Below are positions 7,471-15,260 of a stretch of 19,838 nucleotides of DNA, one piece after another. The stretch is from Synergistaceae bacterium (GTDB taxonomy: Bacteria; Synergistota; Synergistia; Synergistales; Aminobacteriaceae): positions 1-19,838 of the forward strand of contig JAISSA010000088.1 of the NCBI GenBank assembly GCA_031273365.1. Direction: 5' to 3'. The position numbers were made by a program, and so were the translations under genes. Numbering within the stretch: the stretch's first letter is position 1; the number at the start of each line of letters is the position of its first letter. The notes beneath the pieces are model-generated. The model did no database searches, was not told where the DNA came from, and saw only the letters and a program-made list of their open reading frames with translations.

Positions 7471-8628
7471 ATGAAGACAAAATCGAACGCGGCAAAGATC
7501 GCCGTCGTTATCCTGTTGGCGGGGGCTTTTGGTCTGATGGGCTGGCGCCTGGTCAACAGACCGAAGCCGTCGGAGGCCGTAAGCATCTCCGCGATACGGG
7601 ATCAGAACGGTATGCCGGTCACGGACTGGAGCGTCAGCGACGACAACTGGGAGTACTGGCTGCCGCTTTACGGCACGGTGCGCACGTCCGGCCTTTCCGA
7701 GGTGTACGCCTCGGAGGCCGAGTACGTCACCTCCATTCCTGTGGAGGTCGGCGATATGGTCAAAAAAGGGCAGGTTCTGGCGACGCTCGACTCCAAAAAG
7801 GCCGCGGAAAAGGTGCAGGCCGCCGAGGCGCGTTACAACGAGCTGGCGATGAAATACGAGCGCACCCGGGAGCTTCAGAAGGCCGGCGGGTCGAGCAGGC
7901 AGGAGGTGGAGGGCGTTTTTTCCCAGTATAAGGACGCCGGCGCATCCCTGCAGTCCCTGCGGACGGAGCTGACGCGGCACAGAGTCGTGTCGCCCATCGA
8001 CGGGGTCGTCCTGCAGCGGGAGGCGGAGATCGGCCTTCTGGCCAACGCGGGAAAGCTTCTGTTCGTCATCGGCGACCCCAGGCGATTCGAGATCGCCATC
8101 GACCTTTCCCCCCGTTATATCTCCATGATCAGAAAAGGCGACAGGGCCCGCTTCATGAACTCGTCCGGCGAATGGGAGCCGGCGACGGTCAAGCGCGTGG
8201 ACCCGATGGCCAACCCGGTTACGGGGCTTTATAACGTCGTTCTCGACGTGCAGATTCATGACCCCGCTGCCGGCGGGGCACAGCTTCGGGTCGGCGCTTC
8301 CGTCGAGACCCGCATTCTCATCGAACAGGGCGACCACGTCGTCGTCGTACCTTACGAAAGCGTTCGTGAAACCGAGGGGGAGGCACGGGTCTACGTCTGT
8401 TCGGGGGACGTGGCCGTCGAGCGCGTCGTCCGAAAGGGACGCACCAACGATCAGGGCCAGACCCGTATTCTGAGCGGCCTCGCCACCGGCGAACGCATCG
8501 TTCTGAAGGGCGCGGACCGCATGTACGACGGCGCGAGGATCTGGATCCAGGGCCGTCAGGGAGACGACGCAGAACAGGTCGGTCAGACCCTCGAATCCGA
8601 TGCCGTCTTTCCCGCCAGCCCTCTTTAA
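7471..8628 (+). CDS. RND efflux periplasmic adaptor subunit (HlyD/AcrA family)
   Basis: The 385-residue protein begins with a short basic stretch and a membrane anchor (9-26) without a lipobox cysteine, so it should be an anchored periplasmic protein. The lipoyl/barrel-sandwich halves are recognisable at 76-108 (SIPVEVGDMVKKGQVLATLD) and 170-202 (HRVVSPIDGVVLQREAEIG). They bracket a short alpha-helical hairpin (110-168) that should contact an outer-membrane channel. A beta-barrel and a membrane-proximal domain follow (205-360). It links the inner-membrane pump encoded next to an outer-membrane channel. GGGAGG (7455-7460) lies ten bases before the ATG. The short hairpin and the pump partner are typical of drug or lipid export systems; the substrate is not predictable. 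Confidence 0.95.
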   Translation: MKTKSNAAKIAVVILLAGAFGLMGWRLVNRPKPSEAVSISAIRDQNGMPVTDWSVSDDNWEYWLPLYGTVRTSGLSEVYASEAEYVTSIPVEVGDMVKKGQVLATLDSKKAAEKVQAAEARYNELAMKYERTRELQKAGGSSRQEVEGVFSQYKDAGASLQSLRTELTRHRVVSPIDGVVLQREAEIGLLANAGKLLFVIGDPRRFEIAIDLSPRYISMIRKGDRARFMNSSGEWEPATVKRVDPMANPVTGLYNVVLDVQIHDPAAGGAQLRVGASVETRILIEQGDHVVVVPYESVRETEGEARVYVCSGDVAVERVVRKGRTNDQGQTRILSGLATGERIVLKGADRMYDGARIWIQGRQGDDAEQVGQTLESDAVFPASPL

Positions 8629-8646
8629 AAAAGCCGGACAACGCTT

Positions 8647-11600
8647 ATGTGGCTGATACGTCTTTCCGTCAGGCGGCCGGTTCTGACGACCGTCATTACG
8701 CTTATATTGATTCTTCTGGGGACCTACTCCTGCCTGCAAATGGGCGTGGCGTTCCTGCCGAAGATGGACATCCCCGTCGTCATGGTGCGCGCCACGTACG
8801 AGGGCGCCGGGCCGGCCGAGACGGAGTCCACGCTGGTCAAGCCCTTCGAGGACGCCGTCGCCCGGGTGGAGGGCGTGAAGACCATCCGCGGGATGGCCCG
8901 CGACGGCAGCGGCATCATCGTCATCGAGCTGGAAAACGACGTGGACAACACGCAGGCGGCCATGGACATCGCCACGCAGGTCCGGGCGCTGACCCTCCCC
9001 GACGGCGCGAAGGACCCCTCCATCTCCAAGTTCGACATCAACGCGCGGGCGTTCATGACGATGGTCGCCATCTCCGACCTCCCGACCTCGCGCGTGCGCG
9101 ACATCACCGAGGAGCAGGTCGCCAAGCGGCTGACCCAGATCTTCGGCATGGCGACGGCCGAGGTCATCGGCGGGCTCGATCGCCAGATTCACGTGGAGGT
9201 CGATCCCCTTTCCCTGAAAACGCACGGGCTCAGCATTACGCGCCTGGCCGAGATGATCAAAAGGTCCAACCGCAACGAGCCCGCCGGGCAGATCGCCGCG
9301 GGTTCCAAGGAAATTTCCCTCCGCTTCACGGGCGAGGTCGAGGCCCCCTCTCAGCTGGGGAACATTCCCCTGACGCTGGCGAGCGGGTCCAGCATCGTAC
9401 TGGGGGACCTCGCCGAGATCAGGGACACCGTGGAGGAGGAGCGCCGGCTGTCGCGCTTCAACGGCAGGCCCGCGGTGACGCTGGACCTCGTGGCCCGTCC
9501 CAACGCCAACGTCGTGGCCCTGGCCGGGCAGGTCCGCCGGGAGCTGGCGCAAATTCAGCCCTCGCTGCCGGAGGGGATGCGGCTGGAGATCATCTTCGAC
9601 AACAGCGCCTACATCAACGACGCCATCAGGAACGTCATCTCGGACATGCTGATGGCGACGCTCCTGACCGCGCTGGTGCTCTACGTTTCCCTGCAGCGCT
9701 TCGGAGCCACGCTGGCCGCCGTCCTGACCCTTCCCACGTCGCTGATCGCCACCTTCATCGTCCAGTTTCTCTTCGGCTTCACGATCAACATGATGAGCAG
9801 CATCGGCCTGGCGATCTCGGTCGGCGTGCTGGTGGACAACGCCATTCTGGTGCTGGAAAACATTTATCGCTATCGCGAGATGGGATTTGACGCGTTCGAG
9901 TCCGCCGAGCGGGGCGCCGCGGAGATCGCCGTGGCCGTTCTGGCCAGCGTCAGCACGAACCTGGGCGTCTTCATTCCCATCGCCTTCATGGGCGGCATGA
10001 TAGGGCGGATGTTCAACGAGTTCGCCCTGACCGTCGTCTTCACGACGCTGGTTTCGCTTTACTCGGCCTTTTCGCTGACCCCGATGGTGACGGCGTACCT
10101 GGGCGGCAGGATCGGGGCCCCCCTGCCGCTTTTCACGCGCATTACGACGAACTGGTGGCAGGTTTTCTTCGAGGAACTCAAGCGCCTTCACGTCGCTCTC
10201 TGTAAAAAGTGCATACGCCACCCGATCGTCACGATGCTCGTCGTCGCCCTGCTCTGCTGGGGCGCGTTCCGCGGGCTGGCCTTCATCGGGTTCGAGTTCA
10301 TGCCGCGCGAGGACGAGGGGCGCATCAACATCGACGTCGAGCTTTCCAGTACGGCGTCCCTGAAGAACACCGACGAGGTGCTCCGGGAGATCGAGGACTA
10401 CGTAAAGGGGTTCGACTACGTTCGCTTCTACCGCTCGCGGGTGGGAGGCGGGCGCATGAGCGGCACCAATGCCGGCGCCGTCTACGCATATCTGACGGAG
10501 GATAAAAAGGCGCGTCCCTCTGTCTTCGAGATCGTGGCGGAGTGGCGCAGGCACTTCGCGTCCCTGCCCGACGCGGACGTCGCCATCGCCTCGGCGAGCA
10601 GCATGGGAGGCGGCGGCAACAGCAAGCCCGTGTCCGTATCGATCATCGGCGCGGAGACGGGCGAGCTGAACCGCATCGCCGGAGAGGTCATGAGCGCGAT
10701 GCGCGGCACCCGCGGGGTCATGGACGTGCAGTCCGACTGGAAGATGGGACGGGAGGAGGTCCGCTTCTACCCGAACTACCATCGGCTGGGCCGGCTGGGG
10801 CTTTCCTTCGGCGAGGTGGCGACGGAGGTCAACGGGTACCTGACGGGCTACGAGGCGGGCAAGTACCGCGAGGCCGGGGAGGAGTACGACATTCTGGTGA
10901 AGCTGCCGCGCAGCTGGGCGAAGAGCGTTCAGAGGATGACCGGGGTTCCCGTGTGGACGCCGGTTGGGTTTCTGCCGCTCGACGACCTGATGGAGGTTCG
11001 GCCCGGCCTGGGCCCGACGGCCATCAACCGGGAGGACCGGCAGCGCAAGGTCACGGTGGACGCCAACACGGGCCGGGGGGTTTCCGTGGGCGAAATCATG
11101 CGGGAGTTGCAGCCGAAGCTCGACAGGATCGACCTGCCGTCGGGCTATCGCCTGAACTATGGAGGCGACATCCGCAGCATCAACGAGAACTACGGCACGA
11201 TGCTGACGGTGCTGGGGCTGGCCGTGGGCATCACGTTTTTGATGGTGGCGGGGCTGCTCGAATCCTGGGTCTTCGCGATCATCGTCATGGCGACGCTGCC
11301 CCTGTCGGGGATGGGCATTATCCCGATGATGCTGGTTACGAACAGCAACTTCTCCGTCTTCGCGCTTTTGGGCATCGTCATGATGGTGGGCATCACCGTG
11401 AACAACGCCATCGTCATCCTGGACTACGCCGAGATGCGCCGCCGCGAGGGCATCCATTATCGCCGCGCGATCGTCGAGGCCTGCCGCACGCGTTTCCGCC
11501 CCATCTTCATGGCGACCCTCACGACGCTGGTGGCGCTGATCCCCATGATGGCCTCGAGCGGCGAGGGATCGCAGCTCAAGGGTCCCATGGCCGTCGTCAT

Positions 11601-11694
11601 GACGGGCGGGCTCATCGGCGGAGGCGTTCTGGCGCTTTACATCATCCCGATGATCTACAACATCGTCTGGAGGCTCCGCACGCCGGCAAAGTGA
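8647..11694 (+). CDS. RND-family efflux pump, inner-membrane permease (AcrB/MdtB-like)
   Basis: A complete 1015-residue RND transporter, with a helix at 12-32, a periplasmic porter loop, helix bundles near 335-485 and 525-550, a second periplasmic loop, and a final bundle (850-1008). The proton-relay region of helix 4 reads GVLVDNAI (393-400): the first of the two AcrB aspartates is kept (D397) and the second is N398. In the helix-11 region ITVNNAIVILDY (915-926) replaces the AcrB lysine neighbourhood, a pattern common in the VDN/VNN class of RND pumps. The pump exchanges protons for lipophilic or drug-like substrates and pulls them through the adaptor. The gene follows the adaptor by 18 bases and has no clear Shine-Dalgarno sequence, so translation may depend on the upstream gene. 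No TolC-type gene is present within the window. Confidence 0.97.
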   Translation: MWLIRLSVRRPVLTTVITLILILLGTYSCLQMGVAFLPKMDIPVVMVRATYEGAGPAETESTLVKPFEDAVARVEGVKTIRGMARDGSGIIVIELENDVDNTQAAMDIATQVRALTLPDGAKDPSISKFDINARAFMTMVAISDLPTSRVRDITEEQVAKRLTQIFGMATAEVIGGLDRQIHVEVDPLSLKTHGLSITRLAEMIKRSNRNEPAGQIAAGSKEISLRFTGEVEAPSQLGNIPLTLASGSSIVLGDLAEIRDTVEEERRLSRFNGRPAVTLDLVARPNANVVALAGQVRRELAQIQPSLPEGMRLEIIFDNSAYINDAIRNVISDMLMATLLTALVLYVSLQRFGATLAAVLTLPTSLIATFIVQFLFGFTINMMSSIGLAISVGVLVDNAILVLENIYRYREMGFDAFESAERGAAEIAVAVLASVSTNLGVFIPIAFMGGMIGRMFNEFALTVVFTTLVSLYSAFSLTPMVTAYLGGRIGAPLPLFTRITTNWWQVFFEELKRLHVALCKKCIRHPIVTMLVVALLCWGAFRGLAFIGFEFMPREDEGRINIDVELSSTASLKNTDEVLREIEDYVKGFDYVRFYRSRVGGGRMSGTNAGAVYAYLTEDKKARPSVFEIVAEWRRHFASLPDADVAIASASSMGGGGNSKPVSVSIIGAETGELNRIAGEVMSAMRGTRGVMDVQSDWKMGREEVRFYPNYHRLGRLGLSFGEVATEVNGYLTGYEAGKYREAGEEYDILVKLPRSWAKSVQRMTGVPVWTPVGFLPLDDLMEVRPGLGPTAINREDRQRKVTVDANTGRGVSVGEIMRELQPKLDRIDLPSGYRLNYGGDIRSINENYGTMLTVLGLAVGITFLMVAGLLESWVFAIIVMATLPLSGMGIIPMMLVTNSNFSVFALLGIVMMVGITVNNAIVILDYAEMRRREGIHYRRAIVEACRTRFRPIFMATLTTLVALIPMMASSGEGSQLKGPMAVVMTGGLIGGGVLALYIIPMIYNIVWRLRTPAK

Positions 11695-11740
11695 GGCGTA
11701 AGCACAAGCGCAGCAATGTCGGCAGGAACCGGGAAAAATG

Positions 11741-11797
11741 AACGGGGTCAGGGGACCGGGTCCCCTGCGGGGTGCGGGGCAGGCCCCGCGGTTTGGC
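11741..11797 (+). repeat. Dispersed two-hairpin intergenic repeat, copy 2
   Basis: Starts AACGGGGTCAGGGGACC. Its first palindrome is CAGGGGACC-G-GGTCCCCTG and its second GCGGGGC-AG-GCCCCGC, with longer arms than in copy 1. It sits 46 bases after the RND pump stop codon, in the same orientation as copy 1. Confidence 0.85.
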
Positions 11798-11818
11798 TTT
11801 AAGTTGTAAAAATTCAGG

Positions 11819-11849
11819 GGAGGGAGGCGTTTCGTCTTCCTCCTTTTTT
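11819..11849 (+). terminator. Strong rho-independent terminator closing the efflux operon
   Basis: GGAGGGAGGCG (11819-11829) pairs over eleven positions, including two G-T wobbles, with CGTCTTCCTCC (11833-11843) around a TTT loop. It is followed directly by six T's. It lies downstream of repeat copy 2 and upstream of the UPF0316 gene. Confidence 0.85.
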
Positions 11850-11974
11850 GTCTGTGCATTATTCGGTATTCCCCCCACGTTTGTTTTTACGAAGTGAACG
11901 TGCGCGGATGCTTCCTCATATGCTAATATAAAACGTACTGTAAGAATCCGCCGATTTGGAAAGGTACGGGAATT

Positions 11975-12490
11975 ATGGGCATATGGGGCCTTTTGGGCAT
12001 CTTCCTTGCACGGATCATCGACGTGAGCTGCAACACGGTGCGCCTTTTGTTTCTCGTCAAGGGTCAGCGTCTTATCGCGGCCTGTATTGGTTTCTTCGAG
12101 GTTATGGTCTACATGGTGGCTCTGAGTTATGTCCTTGGCGGCGGCAGGTCGCTGACGACGGTGCAGCTCATCTTCTACTGCGGGGGTTTCGCCGCGGGGA
12201 ACCTCGTGGGTTCCTGGCTGGAGGAGCGGCTGCTCAACACCTTCATCCTGGTCGAGGTCATCCTGGACGACGACGAGAACGCGGCCCGGTCGATCGACGT
12301 CGTGCGCGGCATGGGCCTGGGGGCCACGGTCATCCGGGGTTTGGGACGCAGCGGCCCGAAGCTGGTGGTCGAGATCTTTTGTCATCGACATGACGTTCGA
12401 GCGGTGCAGAACCTCTTTGCCGACCACGGCTTCGTTACGGTATCCGACGTCAAACGCTGCAACGGAGGCTGGTTCCCCAAACGTCTGTGA
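11975..12490 (+). CDS. UPF0316 / DUF2179 family membrane protein
   Basis: A 171-residue protein with three hydrophobic segments (about 3-29, 33-54, 60-81) and a C-terminal soluble domain (about 85-165). The early ARIIDVS and the later CGGFAAGNLVGSWLEERL (69-86) are typical of the UPF0316 group, and the tail corresponds to DUF2179, a small ferredoxin-like domain also found after YitT-type membrane regions. The function of the family is not established; a ligand-sensing role for the tail domain is inferred from its architecture only. AAGG (11961-11964) precedes the ATG by ten bases. A terminator stands upstream and no gene is closely coupled downstream, so it is probably transcribed alone. Confidence 0.88.
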   Translation: MGIWGLLGIFLARIIDVSCNTVRLLFLVKGQRLIAACIGFFEVMVYMVALSYVLGGGRSLTTVQLIFYCGGFAAGNLVGSWLEERLLNTFILVEVILDDDENAARSIDVVRGMGLGATVIRGLGRSGPKLVVEIFCHRHDVRAVQNLFADHGFVTVSDVKRCNGGWFPKRL

Positions 12491-12571
12491 GGCTCCCCGG
12501 GACAGCAGTCATATTATAAATGCGAACTGCAAGTATGACGGGCAGAATTCAGGGTTGTCGGTCCTGATGGT

Positions 12572-12598
12572 TTATTGGCCCTGAGAAATTATTGGCCC
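12572..12598 (+). repeat. Short direct repeat TTATTGGCCC upstream of the diguanylate cyclase gene
   Basis: The ten bases TTATTGGCCC occur at 12572-12581 and again at 12589-12598, 17 bases apart start to start, about 40-60 bases before the cyclase start. The spacing could suit a regulator binding as a dimer, but two ten-base copies alone are weak evidence. Confidence 0.35.
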
Positions 12599-12635
12599 CG
12601 AATTGTTGACCCCTGACCTGGAAGGATGGATGTTT

Positions 12636-14441
12636 ATGCCTGCGGTGGACCTGTATATCGATTCCGAAGAGGAGAGGAGAATATTTCTCGCGCGTATTGT
12701 CGACCTGGAGCGGGAACTGATGAGGGCGCAGCGCACTGAGAGGGTTTTGCACGAAACGGAGCAGCGCTACCTGACCCTGATGGACAGCGGCGTTTTCCTG
12801 TACATGATCCTGTCCCCCTCCGGCATGTTCCGCATGATGAATCGCCGCGCGGAAAAATTTCTGGGTTTTCGGCTCAGGTTCGGCATGGAGGTGACGCTGC
12901 AGTCGCTTTCCGGCCCCGGCTACACGGGGGAGCTGGAGTCTGTTCTGAGGGACGCTCTGCGGAAGGCAACCCGCATCACTTTGCCCGTCGTCCGGGGCGA
13001 AGGGACGCTGGGCTGGCTGAATATGGAGCTTTCCTGCACCCGATGGCAGGGAACGCCGGTTCTCCAGGCCATTGCCTCCGACGTGACGGAACTGATCCAG
13101 GTCAGGACGGAGCCTCCGGGCCCCGGCGATTACGGGCCCGTCTGCGCGCTCCAGATGCTCTCGAGCTGTCCCGGGCTGCTGTGTTTTGCCGTCGACCGGA
13201 ACGGCGTGCTGCTCTACGCGACCCGCGGGTACCGGGAGGTCGCCCGGCGCTTCCTCGGACATGAATGCGCGCCTGGTCTGCCCTACCCGGCGGGCCTCGT
13301 GACGGCCTTCGACATGGAGCTGCACGAGCTGACGGAGGAGGCTTACAACGGAAACACGGGCATGACCACCCTCGTCGAAAAGGGAGAGGGGACGGGGAAC
13401 CGGTGGAACGTGACGGTGGCGCCCCTGCTCTCCTCTCAGGGCAACGTCGTGGGCGCCGTCGCGCATCTCACCTCTCTTTTGCAGGAACGGGTGCGGGACG
13501 TCGGGCAGGCCGGCGTTTCCCGGCTCGGGCTGCAAATCGAGATGTTGAACGTCATTCCGAAAATGTGCGTCGTTCTCGACGAAAAAGGGCAATGCATCGA
13601 GGCCAACTCGTGTTTTCTCGAGACCCTGAAGCTGGCGAGAGAAGAGGTCGTCGGAAACAAATTTTCGGCGCTGGCGACGGCGCTGGGACTGAAACCGGCG
13701 ATGGGGGGAGATTCCCCCGGCGACCTGAATGACGGAGTGCTTCAGATGGTCCGCGGCGGCCGTTCCGACGCGCTGGAGTGTCGAATCTGCACCCGGGACG
13801 GAGAGGTTCTCTGCCTTGAACTGAGGGGCGTTCCCGTCACGTGGGACGCGTGCGCCGCGACGCTCGTGAGCTGTACGGACGTCACGCGGTTGCGCCGTAC
13901 CGAAGAACAGCTGGAGCGCGTGTCCACGATGGACGGGCTCACGGGAATCCTGAACCGGCGGGGCATGGAGCGCGTCCTCGCAACGGAGGTCGAAGGGGCC
14001 CTTCGCCGTCGCGCTTCTCTGTCACTGCTTGTATTCGACGTCGATGAGTTCAAAATCCTGAACGAGCGGCTCGGGTACGCCGCCGGCGACGACGTCCTGA
14101 GGGCTCTCGCGGCGATCTTCCGGAGCCGCGTTCACTCCGCCGATTTTCTGGGACGATGGGGCGGCGATGAATTTATGGTCCTGACCCCTTCGTCGATGAA
14201 CGAGGCCTCCCGCCTGGCGGAGCAGCTTCTAACCGTGGCGGAACAGCGGATTTTTGGGGAGGACATGCGCCTGACCCTCAGCGCCGGGATTGCGGAGTTG
14301 CAGGAGGGCATGGACAGTTCGGCCCTGGTCGCCGCCGCCTGTGACGCGATGACGGAGGCGAAGAGGGAAGGCGGAAATCGCTCCCTGCAGGCACGGGCAG
14401 ACGAGCTGGTTTTTGCCGGATCGACGCCCGGGGACGGGTAA
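12636..14441 (+). CDS. Diguanylate cyclase with three PAS-like sensor segments (GGDEF protein)
   Basis: From the ATG at 12636 (601 residues) the protein starts with a short charged helix (5-45), likely coiled coil. Three PAS-like segments follow (about 45-155, 170-285, 300-418), then a GGDEF domain (about 428-590). The active-site signature RWGGDEF (507-513) and metal-binding FDVDEFK (467-473) are intact, so it should make cyclic di-GMP from two GTP. The product-inhibition I-site is not conserved: the residue where RxxD needs Arg is His (HSAD, 500-503). There is no membrane segment or signal peptide, so it probably senses a cytosolic signal. The frame is open from a TTG at 12603, but GGAAGG (12620-12625) fits the ATG at 12636 best; ATG 12630 is the alternative. 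Confidence 0.94.
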   Translation: MPAVDLYIDSEEERRIFLARIVDLERELMRAQRTERVLHETEQRYLTLMDSGVFLYMILSPSGMFRMMNRRAEKFLGFRLRFGMEVTLQSLSGPGYTGELESVLRDALRKATRITLPVVRGEGTLGWLNMELSCTRWQGTPVLQAIASDVTELIQVRTEPPGPGDYGPVCALQMLSSCPGLLCFAVDRNGVLLYATRGYREVARRFLGHECAPGLPYPAGLVTAFDMELHELTEEAYNGNTGMTTLVEKGEGTGNRWNVTVAPLLSSQGNVVGAVAHLTSLLQERVRDVGQAGVSRLGLQIEMLNVIPKMCVVLDEKGQCIEANSCFLETLKLAREEVVGNKFSALATALGLKPAMGGDSPGDLNDGVLQMVRGGRSDALECRICTRDGEVLCLELRGVPVTWDACAATLVSCTDVTRLRRTEEQLERVSTMDGLTGILNRRGMERVLATEVEGALRRRASLSLLVFDVDEFKILNERLGYAAGDDVLRALAAIFRSRVHSADFLGRWGGDEFMVLTPSSMNEASRLAEQLLTVAEQRIFGEDMRLTLSAGIAELQEGMDSSALVAAACDAMTEAKREGGNRSLQARADELVFAGSTPGDG

Positions 14442-14460
14442 CGGCTGTTTTCGGCCGTTA
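14439..14460 (+). other. Hairpin beginning at the cyclase stop codon
   Basis: TAACGGCTG (14439-14447) pairs with CGGCCGTTA (14452-14460) around TTTT, nine base pairs with a single G-T wobble, and the first three bases are the stop codon itself. No T-run follows, so it is more likely a transcript-end stabiliser or pause site than a complete terminator. Confidence 0.55.
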
Positions 14461-14483
14461 GCCCTGTCAATGACTTGAAAAAA

Positions 14484-14547
14484 ACATGGGGCTCTGCCCC
14501 CCGGCAAAAAGCCCCGCAGGGGACGCGTCCCCTGACCCCGTTAATTT
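14484..14547 (-). repeat. Dispersed two-hairpin intergenic repeat, copy 3 (inverted)
   Basis: Read on the minus strand the copy gives TTAACGGGGTCAGGGGACG, the same 5' half as copies 1 and 2. Its first palindrome CAGGGGACGCGTCCCCTG is a perfect 18-bp palindrome. The second has arms GGGGC/GCCCC around three bases and is separated by a longer spacer containing CTTTTTGCCGG. It lies between the diguanylate cyclase and the nucleoside kinase genes. Confidence 0.85.
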
Positions 14548-14584
14548 TCTTCACGATGCATTTTACGAAAGGAAGACGGATCGT

Positions 14585-15247
14585 ATGGGACAGATTCAGA
14601 TTATCGTCGAGGGCATGACCGCCAGCGGGAAATCGACGGTCGTGGATTTGCTGTCGAAACGGCTGGGTTTCGAGGTCATGCCGGAGGAATTTCGCGATCA
14701 GCTCGACCTCCTGAGCCGTTTCCATCACGATCGGCGCTGGGCGTTTCCGATGCAGCTCAACTTTCTGGTCACGCGGTTCGCGCAGTACCTTTGCGCCTCC
14801 GAGGAGGACCGGTACATCATGGATCGGAGCATTTTCGGCGACAAGGTTTACGCCACGCTTTACTACAGGCTGGGATATTTCCGGGACAGCCAGTTCGGAT
14901 GCTACCTCACCCTCTACGACTCCCTTTTGAGGTACACGAAGCCTCCGCGCCTTCTGATTCTCGTCCACTGTCCGTTCGAGGAGATCATGAGGCGCATTGC
15001 CATGCGCGGGCGCGAGGACGAGATCGTCGCGGGCACGGAGTACTGGCGGGCGTTGTATGGCGCTTACGCGCCCTTCATCGACTTCGTGAAATCGGAGGTG
15101 GATATTCCGAACTTCCTGGTGCTCGACCTCTCCGACCCCGACTTCATCCACACGCCCGCCAGAGTGGACCATTTCCTGAAGGAGGTCATGGCGTTTTTCC
15201 CGGAGAGGTTTCCGGAAGGGTCGGAACCGGGGCAGGCTCTGAAGTGA
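14585..15247 (+). CDS. Deoxynucleoside kinase-like P-loop protein
   Basis: This 220-residue protein has the size and motif order of the bacterial dGK/dCK-type deoxynucleoside kinases. It shows a P-loop GMTASGKST (10-18), EEFRDQ (34-39) near the first substrate-binding position, DRS at 80-82 (the family's base/sugar-binding DRS motif), and an arginine-rich lid RRIAMRGREDE (136-146). The expected reaction is ATP-dependent 5'-phosphorylation of a deoxynucleoside in a salvage pathway; the preferred base cannot be judged. The frame is open from 14486 through repeat copy 3, but the ATG at 14585 with AAAGGA (14568-14573) is the sensible start. It is the first gene of a closely spaced run with the ankyrin genes (13 bases to the next). 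Confidence 0.87.
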   Translation: MGQIQIIVEGMTASGKSTVVDLLSKRLGFEVMPEEFRDQLDLLSRFHHDRRWAFPMQLNFLVTRFAQYLCASEEDRYIMDRSIFGDKVYATLYYRLGYFRDSQFGCYLTLYDSLLRYTKPPRLLILVHCPFEEIMRRIAMRGREDEIVAGTEYWRALYGAYAPFIDFVKSEVDIPNFLVLDLSDPDFIHTPARVDHFLKEVMAFFPERFPEGSEPGQALK

Positions 15248-15260
15248 AAAGGGTGCTGAA

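Noticed and set aside
7435..11859. A 1474-codon open frame on the minus strand opposite the efflux genes
   Set aside because: It covers the complete adaptor and pump genes, which are certain, and its product is low-complexity in His, Arg, Asp and Gln with no domain. It is the usual antisense shadow in GC-rich DNA.
1193..12618. Shared 11-mer TGACCCCTGAC at about 1194 and 12607
   Set aside because: It resembles part of the dispersed repeat, but neither site has the palindromes; a match of this length can occur by chance or be a trace too small to call.
14486..14584. N-terminal extension of the nucleoside kinase through repeat copy 3
   Set aside because: The extra residues are translated repeat sequence, and the P-loop sits at the correct distance from the ATG at 14585.
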